This document shows, piece after piece, positions 1-6,800 of a stretch of DNA of 7,302 nucleotides. The notes beneath the pieces are model-generated. The model had not been told where the DNA came from and made no database searches. It saw nothing but the letters and a program-made list of their open reading frames with translations. Source of the stretch: Lachnospiraceae bacterium (lineage in GTDB: Bacteria > Bacillota > Clostridia > Lachnospirales > Lachnospiraceae); contig SVEW01000115.1 of the NCBI GenBank assembly GCA_015057205.1, forward strand, positions 1 to 7,302. Reading direction: 5' to 3'. The translations under genes were made by a program, and so were the position numbers. Within the stretch, counting starts at the first letter, position 1, and each line of letters begins with the position of its first letter.

Positions 1-569
1 AAGAGCTGAAAAGATTGTTCTAACAGGCCAAGCATCAAATTGCTGCCAAAAACACAGGCTGCATGATATTTTGCTTTCTGTTCTTTCTCAATTGGAATAA
101 TGGGATTTCCCAAACCGGCAAACAATTCCCGCAGTTCCTCCCGATATTCTAAATCGCCTTCAATTGTAAATACTGCTTTGGATAACTCCCGATAGGATTC
201 ATACTTGGAATGAATCGCTAACAACGGGTGGATGGAATATCCATAAGATTTATACTTTGTTCGATCGTAAAATACGTCAGATGTCTCTAATCCGCTACAA
301 TGAATAAAACAAGTCGGTTTCGTAATAAACGCTTTCGCTTCTTCATACACCGGAACAATCTCCTTGTCCGGCACTGTTAGGATAACTGCATCGCAGGCAG
401 TTATCAAATCTTTCATCTCAAAAAAATGCCTCGTAGCCGTAAAATCGGCAGCTTCCTTACCGGAAGCTTTGGTACGACTGTAGTATCCTACAACTTGCAC
501 CCCACCGTTTACCAGATATTTACCAAGGCTTACGCCTACTTTTCCGGCACCTATAAATCCAAACCTCAT
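1..569 (-). CDS. Rossmann-like and DUF2520 domain protein (C-terminus cut off by window edge)
   Basis: The visible part is 189 codons. A Rossmann nucleotide-binding domain opens at once with GAGKVG at residues 7-12, followed by a second strand ending in Ser31-Arg32-Thr33. Such a pair usually contacts the 2'-phosphate of NADP. AVILTVPD (61-68), HCSGL (90-94) and HPLLAI (114-119) are typical of the F420/NADP-oxidoreductase-like and ketopantoate-reductase-like superfamily. The start of the helical DUF2520 part is seen as KYHAACVFGSN (167-177). Family members are usually about 280-300 residues, so roughly 100 residues lie beyond base 1. I chose the ATG at 569 because AAAGGGGG sits 7 nt upstream; an ATG at 575 is in frame but too close to that site. 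A third in-frame ATG at 692 would add 41 residues. The substrate is unknown. In other Clostridia I recall such genes near pantothenate genes, which would suggest a ketopantoate-type reductase, but nothing here tests that. The gene has its own promoter and is probably not functionally tied to the operon upstream. Confidence 0.9.
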   Translation of the reverse strand, partial: MRFGFIGAGKVGVSLGKYLVNGGVQVVGYYSRTKASGKEAADFTATRHFFEMKDLITACDAVILTVPDKEIVPVYEEAKAFITKPTCFIHCSGLETSDVFYDRTKYKSYGYSIHPLLAIHSKYESYRELSKAVFTIEGDLEYREELRELFAGLGNPIIPIEKEQKAKYHAACVFGSNLMLGLLEQSFQL

Positions 570-576
570 ACACATA

Positions 577-584
577 CCCCCTTT
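577..584 (-). promoter_or_regulatory. Ribosome binding site deciding the DUF2520 start
   Basis: The minus strand reads AAAGGGGG here, 7 nt before the ATG at 569 and only 1 nt before the in-frame ATG at 575. The spacing favours 569. The site is G-rich rather than the AAGGAG used by the other genes of the window, so it may be moderate in strength. Confidence 0.65.
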
Positions 585-703
585 GTCTCGCTTATTCTGA
601 TACAATAATGCAAGCGTGTGTGTCTTATCGGCCGACTGTTCTATTTGCGTTAAAAATAATCTTCGGTACAGTTTCGATTTCTCAAATACCATCCGCTTTC
701 CTA

Positions 704-731
704 ATTATAGCATATGTCAATAAATTTTCAA
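704..731 (-). promoter_or_regulatory. Sigma-A-type promoter for the DUF2520 gene
   Basis: The minus strand has -35 TTGAAA at 731-726, a 16-bp spacer, and a perfect -10 TATAAT at 709-704. TGC immediately before the -10 makes an extended -10 element. Transcription should start near 697. The -35 lies only about 8 bp past the stop codon of the coiled-coil gene, so this is an internal promoter squeezed between two gene blocks. A consensus TTGACA at 720-715 also lies in the spacer, but only 5 bp from the -10, so it cannot be its partner. Confidence 0.8.
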
Positions 732-738
732 TCAAAAA

Positions 739-1908
739 CTAAGAAATCAGTGTTTGAATATTTTCTAATATTCCACGCATCTCTTCAGGGTAAACTCTGT
801 GCTGTTTTGCAATTGCCAACACCTGACGTTTTGTACTCTTGATGGATGCCGTGGCATTTTCCATACGTGTACGCACCTTTTGTCTACGCTCTAATAAAAG
901 ATGCTTAACCTCTACCATTTCACGATGGTCTACCAGTGCATGCACCTGGTATGGCCAGATACTTGCGTCATACAGCCTATGACGACGCAATAAGCGAAGC
1001 AGTGCCTCCTTATAATAACTCAAGTCATCGTTTGCCTGTTCTAAGCGTTCCAGTTCTTTTACAGCCTCCAAATACAACTGCCAGTTTTTTTCAAGTTCTT
1101 TTGCCGAGGATACCCCATAACGTTCGCAGGTGTAATCCACAGCATTTTTCATATTAACATAACGCAACTTGATGGAGTTCTGAATGGTAACCGCGCGGTT
1201 ATAGTTCATATTGCAACGCTTCAACAAACTCTTCAGGTTCTGCATCCGAATTAACAGTCCGCTGACGGCCGCACCCACTACCAGCATTCCCACAAGCAGA
1301 ACCGTATAAATATTCTTAATTTCAAGCATAAAACAAGTCACAAAGGCAATAATAATCAGGCCTTCCACTATCATACTACTGCGACAGATAATGCCAAGCA
1401 CCTTTTTCTCGTTTGCTACTTCACCTTTTTCATAGGTCCATTCTACTTTCTCACCCTCAAGATAATCAATATCCCGTTTCATCATATTCTGCAATTCTTC
1501 ATTTTCTTTCAACCGGCGAATATCCTTGGGAATCTCGTTTTTCTCACGGTCCATCTGGTAAAACTTTGAATCCGGCAACCGTTCCACTTTTTCACGCATA
1601 CTCTGGGTAGAGTCTTCAAGCGTAATAATGGAAGTTGCAATCTCAAGAAGGCGTGTCCTTTCTTCCTGGGAAAAGTCCTCAATGATCTGAATATCCGTCA
1701 AATAGCTGGTCAGGGATTGGTACTCTTGCTTTGCGTTATGGTACTCCGTGGCATTTTCTTCCATTTGCCGACACCCCTCAAGTATCTGATGGCGCAAATC
1801 CCCTTTTTCTGTTTTATCCGGTATATCCACTGTTTGGTCGTAGTGCGCTACTACTTCATTCAATTCTACGCTTTTTTTGCGCTTTTTAAAAAAAGAAAAT
1901 AATCCCAT
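739..1908 (-). CDS. Coiled-coil protein with central two-helix membrane hairpin
   Basis: This 389-residue protein matches no named family that I can recall; I take it as a conserved hypothetical of the DUF5716/DUF5717 cluster. It starts with a short hydrophobic and then strongly basic stretch (GLFSFFKKRKK, 2-12), which could lie on the membrane surface. Residues about 35-165 are highly charged and helical, likely coiled coil. Two hydrophobic segments follow at about 178-196 and 201-220, with only EIKN between them. The flanks are basic on both sides (KKVLGIICR before, RMQNLKSLLKR after), so both long arms should face the cytoplasm. Residues about 221-375 are again helical and charged, with heptad-like stretches such as ELERLEQANDDL and LLERRQKVRTRME. 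There is no signal peptide and no catalytic motif. The start codon shares its A with the stop of the TPR gene (TAATG), so translation is probably coupled. It closes the operon and is its only evident membrane anchor. Confidence 0.85.
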   Translation of the reverse strand: MGLFSFFKKRKKSVELNEVVAHYDQTVDIPDKTEKGDLRHQILEGCRQMEENATEYHNAKQEYQSLTSYLTDIQIIEDFSQEERTRLLEIATSIITLEDSTQSMREKVERLPDSKFYQMDREKNEIPKDIRRLKENEELQNMMKRDIDYLEGEKVEWTYEKGEVANEKKVLGIICRSSMIVEGLIIIAFVTCFMLEIKNIYTVLLVGMLVVGAAVSGLLIRMQNLKSLLKRCNMNYNRAVTIQNSIKLRYVNMKNAVDYTCERYGVSSAKELEKNWQLYLEAVKELERLEQANDDLSYYKEALLRLLRRHRLYDASIWPYQVHALVDHREMVEVKHLLLERRQKVRTRMENATASIKSTKRQVLAIAKQHRVYPEEMRGILENIQTLIS

Positions 1909-2648
1909 TATAATGCACTCCTCCTATATTCGTCGATGCGCTCTTTCAACTGCTGATACCGAATATTTCTTTGCGCCTGGTCACTGCTTGAAATCAGATG
2001 TACAAAGGAATCGTCCTCTTTGACAGACTTAATATCCTCTGCCTGTTCTCGTCTGTCCACAATGTAGCTGACAGCCTGCTTTGTCTGCAAAAGCCGTTTA
2101 TAACTGTAAGCAGTTTTAAAACACTCCAACGCCTGATCATCGTAAAGCATGCGTCCATAACAGCATCCTAAATTATGCCAGATTTTCGCAAGCAACTCGT
2201 CATCAAAAGCATGTTTTCGTTCACCGTTGAGTATTCGCCAATATTCTAAAATAGCCGCTTCGAACTTTCCTCGTTCCATCATCTGGTCCGCCAGCATTTT
2301 TCGACGTTCCAGTTCGTTTTTATCTTCCATTTTGGTAATGTAAGAAAGCAACTCTTCCTTTTCCTGCATGCTAAGTACATTCACCTGGGCAAGCAGCACC
2401 TCCATAAACATGGCCAACGTTCCGCCGCCTGCAATCAATTGATGCAGTTTTTCTGCAAGTGCAGGCTGTTTTAAATGATTTCGTACCCAAAATACGAACT
2501 CTTCCTCCATCAGACTATTATCAAGCAAAATCTCATGGTGCTTATAAAAATATAAAATTTCCTCTAAAGAATAAAATTTTAAATCGATGCTTTTTAAATG
2601 GTATGGCTGTGCCGCCATTGGAATCGGACACAAATACGCTGTCGTCAT
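1908..2648 (-). CDS. TPR-repeat protein of the DUF5716/DUF5717 cluster
   Basis: This 246-residue soluble protein has a distinctive N-terminal domain and then TPR-like repeats. Residues 1-70 include LCPIP (6-10), YSLEEILYFYKHHEILL (26-42) and a helix with FVFWVRNHL (51-59). I associate this pattern with small conserved hypotheticals of Lachnospiraceae. Residues about 112-143 form a weaker TPR helix pair (KMLADQMMERGKFEAAILEY). Residues about 154-185 fit the TPR consensus closely, with Trp157, Leu160, Gly161, Tyr164, Ala173, Phe177 and Ala180 at the expected positions. The C-terminal 60 residues are charged and helical. TPRs usually mediate protein contacts and several bind Hsp70 or Hsp90 partners, so binding to the adjacent Hsp70-like protein is a reasonable guess, not shown here. 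The ATG is set by AAAGGAG 7 nt upstream, 15 nt after the DUF5716 stop. It has no signal peptide or membrane segment and probably works in the cytoplasm as an adaptor. Confidence 0.88.
   Translation of the reverse strand: MTTAYLCPIPMAAQPYHLKSIDLKFYSLEEILYFYKHHEILLDNSLMEEEFVFWVRNHLKQPALAEKLHQLIAGGGTLAMFMEVLLAQVNVLSMQEKEELLSYITKMEDKNELERRKMLADQMMERGKFEAAILEYWRILNGERKHAFDDELLAKIWHNLGCCYGRMLYDDQALECFKTAYSYKRLLQTKQAVSYIVDRREQAEDIKSVKEDDSFVHLISSSDQAQRNIRYQQLKERIDEYRRSAL
1918..1925 (-). promoter_or_regulatory. Ribosome binding site inside the TPR gene, for the coiled-coil gene
   Basis: The minus strand reads AGGAGGAG within the last codons of the TPR gene, about 9-11 nt before the ATG at 1908. Together with the one-base TAATG overlap at 1910-1906 this is the usual arrangement for termination-reinitiation coupling. 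Confidence 0.75.
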
Positions 2649-2663
2649 ATCCTGGCTCCTTTC

Positions 2664-3890
2664 CTAAAATGCAAATGTAAAAGAATAGTTTTTGCCGGCA
2701 TTGGCTATCATTTCTCCGAAGCCGGTTTCTGTAACCGTCACCTTAAATTCCTTACGGGAAACTGCCTTTGCCAATACCCGTACGCGACAGGTACGCTCTT
2801 TTGTCATTGTCAGCCCCGGCAAAGGCAAGTAAAAGTATTTCTCCGGTTCTTTGTACATCGGCCGAATGCTTATTTTTAACTGTGGTATATCCTCTTCCCC
2901 AGCCAAAAGCACCTCCACCATGCCCTCGGCATCCTGCCAGTGTGTCCCCGCCGTCAAAAGCGTAGCCAGTTCCTCTTTTTCCTGATGCGTTACATTCAGG
3001 CACACATTGGATAGAATGTTGCCGCCTCCAAGGTATACAAATCCTGTCATTTCCTTGCCTATTTTATTTTTAACCATGCCATAATAAGACGCCCCTTTTG
3101 TATACAAATTCATACCAAAAAATACCCGGCGTCCGGTGCAAAGTCGACTAAGGGATTTCTTCATCCAATCCCCTTCAAAGCCGTTACCAACCAGATAAAC
3201 AGCTGAAACCATAGTTTTCTTTGGAAGCAGCTCATTTAGCTTTTCATAGAAAACCTCATCCGACTGCTCCATTCCTGATAGAACTGTTTCCTTAACGGTA
3301 ACTACGTTTGGCACAACCTCCCGATTTGTCTGCAACGTATACACATGCATCTGCTTTTCCCAATATTCTAAAAGCATTACATCGTAGGTTCGAAGGCTTG
3401 CCTCCTGTTTCATCATATAATAGCAAAAAGCTTCTTTGTGATCGCAAATCCACACCCTGTCATGAGGAATTTCCAACACGTCGCACACCTCAAAGAAGGT
3501 CTCCATTACCATTTTGCTGGCGTGTTCTACGCAAAACATAAAGAAGTCCTTCTCTTTATCCACACCAACCGACTTGGTATACGATAACAATCGGCGAACA
3601 TACAGGGTCAAAAGTTCGAAAGCCGGAATCTCTTTTCCGTCCACAACTACCGGCTCCTTCCGATAAGCTTTTTCCAAAAAACCATAGACAGGCGTGGCAT
3701 AATCCAATGCTTCCTGTCCCACATACCAGCGAGAAATTCCCTCTTCCTTGGCAACAGCCGTTGGAATCAGGTACTCTTCACTGTCACGATAGGGACTAAT
3801 AGAGATTGCCTCTTTCTCCCCCTGTCGGTAAAAACTTATCTGACTATAATATTCATTTAAATCCAATGAAAAGATCGTTACCTGATCCAT
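2664..3890 (-). CDS. DUF5716 family protein; apparent degenerate Hsp70 (pseudo-ATPase)
   Basis: This 408-residue protein resembles a shortened Hsp70/actin-fold protein. IFSLDLNEYYSQISFY (6-21) sits where Hsp70 has its first phosphate loop, but the Gly-Thr-Thr after the Asp is replaced by Asn-Glu-Tyr. YVGQEA (56-61) matches the Hsp70 VGQxA segment. ICDHKEAFCYYMM (148-160) matches the NEPTAAALAYG connect motif. VMLLEYWEKQMHVYTL (171-186) matches the second phosphate loop with GGGT replaced by WEKQ. VYLVGNGFEG (231-240) and NLYTKGASYYGM (261-272) match the adenosine region. Residues about 285-408 are beta-rich, and RVRVLAKAVSRKEFKVTVTE (369-388) resembles the Hsp70 substrate-binding beta domain; no helical lid follows. 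The Hsp70-like part is about 285 residues against about 380 in DnaK. The DUF5716 name is from memory. ATP hydrolysis seems unlikely; a binding or scaffold role is inferred. It overlaps the DUF5717 gene by 13 nt, with AAGGAG 5 nt before the ATG. Confidence 0.85.
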   Translation of the reverse strand: MDQVTIFSLDLNEYYSQISFYRQGEKEAISISPYRDSEEYLIPTAVAKEEGISRWYVGQEALDYATPVYGFLEKAYRKEPVVVDGKEIPAFELLTLYVRRLLSYTKSVGVDKEKDFFMFCVEHASKMVMETFFEVCDVLEIPHDRVWICDHKEAFCYYMMKQEASLRTYDVMLLEYWEKQMHVYTLQTNREVVPNVVTVKETVLSGMEQSDEVFYEKLNELLPKKTMVSAVYLVGNGFEGDWMKKSLSRLCTGRRVFFGMNLYTKGASYYGMVKNKIGKEMTGFVYLGGGNILSNVCLNVTHQEKEELATLLTAGTHWQDAEGMVEVLLAGEEDIPQLKISIRPMYKEPEKYFYLPLPGLTMTKERTCRVRVLAKAVSRKEFKVTVTETGFGEMIANAGKNYSFTFAF

Positions 3891-6800
3891 ACAAACTCCT
3901 TCTTTGCCTCAGCGATTAAGTCATCATACTCTTCTAACCGTTTCTCAAACACCTGATTTTCCCCTAACTGTTCAGAGATAATCAACGTGTTCAACCGGCC
4001 AAAGCACCCTTCCTCTCCCTGTCCGGAAATATCCCTCTGGGAAATCTGTCCACTGGTCACAATGTTACTACAACCATTTTTTTCCTCACTAATGTAATAC
4101 TGTACCGTATCGCCATAGAACAAGGTGATTTCCTTGACATAAATTCCCTCATACATTTCTTCCATCTGCTCTACCTGATACTCATGCTCCGACAAATTGT
4201 TGCCGGCATAATCTGTATGCAAATAGCGGATAGTAACCTGCATTTTTTTACGGGTGCGGTACTCAATTACCTTCTTATGTTGTCGTGGAAAATGAAACGT
4301 AACTTCCCTCGGCAACAAATCATAAAACGAAAAGGTATAACCACCTAAAACGAATTGCTCATATAAATTGCGCATTAATTCGGTTTCCTTTAAATCCTTA
4401 GAAGCCAAATAATTCAATAATGCAAATTTCTGACATAAGGGAAGGCGTTTCTGCTGATGGGCTTTCGTCCGGATTAATTCCATGACAAATTCCTCTAACG
4501 GTGCCTCCCGCACAAAATACTGATATGCAAAATAAGACACATACGCATCCGTAAGCAACTGTTTGCCGCCACCTTTGCGATAAGAAATCAATACTTCGTC
4601 GCTCCGGCTGACAAACATATCCGTATAGAGCATCTGTACCAACAGTCGCTCCTCTAGCACAAAGGTCGGCACTTCAAAGTCTCTTGCACACATCCACAGT
4701 TCGTACAATTCTCTGGTAGAACCTTCCATATATTTCACCAGATACTGCAAAACCACCTCATTATACTTTCCACGTGTAAAAACAATTTTGCATAAGTTCA
4801 CAAGGTAAGGATTTTCCTCCCCATCCAGATGTTCAATCATACGGATGCAAAGTTTCAACATTCCGGTGGCAGAAATCGTCTGACTTCCATAAACCACAAC
4901 ACCTTCAAAGGCTTTTTCATAAAAGCCCCGTTCTATCAAAAGTTCACACGCCAAAGCCCGTCCGGTTTGTTCCAAAGACGGCACTGATAATTTTTCTAAA
5001 TAGGCATCCAACTCTTTTATACGATCTTCCTGATGATAAAAACGCATCAACACCGGATGTAAATAACGCTTATACTCTTCCGTCATTACCTCGGATTCCG
5101 CTAATAGTTGCAATTGTTCTAACTCCGCACTGTCCATCTCGTAAAGCTGTCCATCCGTAAGCCGTTCATAGTCAAAAAAATGAATCAGGTAAGCCAGCTC
5201 TCTGTCAGCCAAACGCATGCATTTTCTAGTAAGTCCTTCTGAAGGCATCAAAAGCATCAAATCGTATTCTACGCTCTTGGCATAACGATTTCCATATCCA
5301 TCCTCGAAAACAATAACTCTGTCCTTACAGTAGATTGGAAAATAAGCAATCCCATTGACAATCGGATACCGATTCACACTCTTTAACTGTCGGTTAATTA
5401 CCAACACCCATTGCATACGTCTATCTTCTACCACCAGCTTATGTACATACAAAAGAGGCGCAAGCTGGCGAGCCAAATCTTCCGTTAGATGCACCTGTGA
5501 AAAATAAAAATCATAAATTACACCCAGGTTCTCATCCATATGACCGGCAGCAAGCTGTTTTAAAGCAAACTGCTCCAAATCCTGTTTGCAATGAAAATAC
5601 AGCGTTGCCTGTTTATCCCGGTTGCGAATAATGCTGGCATACAAAGCCGCCTGATGATTGTAAGGCAAATTCTCCACAAAGGGTAAGTAATACTGCAACA
5701 TTGGCAGCAACTCCGCCTTACCGGATTCACAAGCGCAGCGCATGTATGCTTCAAACAATCCGTATATTTTTAAATTCGCTTCAACCGCTTTTTCATAAAC
5801 CGGCAATACTTTCTTTTCATAAACACCACCGGTAACATAATGGGCACACAGTGCCGATAAAAATACTTCCGTGCCATAGGTATCATAATAATACTGCAGC
5901 ACCGGCGTAAACAATGGATAATAACTTCGCAAAAACAGACTTTGTTCTGCAATGGCCATCCCCAGCTCTTTCGTAAGCAAGTCCTCTTTCCAGGCCCAAT
6001 GTAAAAGTTTCACTTCAAACTCACCAAATTCTTCCAACAGCTGCGGCCGTTCTTTTACTAGTGTAAAGGCTTCCGCATAGAAGATAGGACTATGACTATA
6101 CAACAGGCAAAATCCCTTTAACGCCCGATATTTTCGCGCCAAATTGCTGGCATAAGACTCCCCTGTAACCAATAACATCCAGAAAATCAGTGGATTTTCC
6201 TTCTGTTGCATATGTAACCGTTGCAATTCCCCTGCCACTTTATGCACATAGTCCTTATCCGTATTCAATAAAGTCGTTACATATAGATAATAGCCATATT
6301 CTACGCTATCCGGTTGTTTCGTAACCTCCTTGGCATTGTTAAGCATCCATTGCGCCTCTTTATCCCGTTCACTCAGTAAAAGCACCTGCGCTTTTGCAAT
6401 TTGCAACAATGGGTAATTCGGCGCATCGGAAAGCAAATGATTCAGAATTTCCAATGTACGCGTAGCCCAAGACGCCGGCATCATTCTATGCACACGTCGA
6501 TCCACATATAATTTTACAAGTTGTGCCAAACATTGCCGATGATCCTTATCTTCAAAATGTTGTCTTCCCATATGCACCAGAAAAGTATAGGTGAAGGATT
6601 GCTTTTCGCAGTGAATCGTTATGGACGCATAATTCCTTCCGCCATGTAGTTGTTCTGCCAACACATACACCGGTATCCGGCAGGAATTTCCTATGAAATC
6701 CGAAGTATCATACATCGTCTTTGGAACCTTGATAAACGTTCCGTCCACCACAACCTGCACCTGGGCATACCCCCAGCCGCTACGTACTACTTCCACAACC

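Larger units (their letters stand above)
570..738 (-). other. Intergenic region and 5' leader of the DUF2520 gene
   Basis: This is the only sizeable non-coding stretch in the window, 169 bp between the stop of the coiled-coil gene and the DUF2520 start. It holds the promoter at 731-704 and, if transcription starts near 697, a leader of about 128 nt. I find no riboswitch or T-box signature in it. A weak stem (CGCTT with AAGCG) lies about 10 nt before the ribosome binding site and is probably chance. No GC-rich stem followed by a T run is present near the end of the upstream operon, so read-through from the operon into the DUF2520 gene is possible. The leader is also open in frame with the downstream gene from an ATG at 692. 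Confidence 0.6.

Noticed and set aside
426..608. Plus-strand 60-codon frame over the start of the DUF2520 gene
   Set aside because: It is antisense to the clear Rossmann motif (GAGKVG) of the minus-strand gene and has no domain of its own.
580..615. Possible hairpin CGCTT...AAGCG in the leader of the DUF2520 gene
   Set aside because: The stem is only about five to six pairs with a loop of about 16 nt and no continuing complementarity, so it is not supported as a riboswitch or terminator.
715..720. Perfect TTGACA on the minus strand
   Set aside because: It is only 5 bp from the TATAAT box and no second -10 lies 16-18 bp downstream, so it is not a working -35 for a promoter I can see.
936..1157. 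Plus-strand open frames over the operon (for example 936-1157, 1413-1610, 2459-2680, 2598-2879, 2768-2965, 3308-3541, 6650-6874)
   Set aside because: They are short, lie wholly antisense to well-supported genes and give low-complexity or cysteine/proline-rich products without recognisable domains.
2752..3003. Minus-strand alternative frame of 83 codons inside the DUF5716 gene, and similar ones at 5560-5754, 5770-5952 and 7075-7278
   Set aside because: They are shadows in another frame of genes with intact full-length frames. I saw no sign of a frameshift or of overlapping coding.
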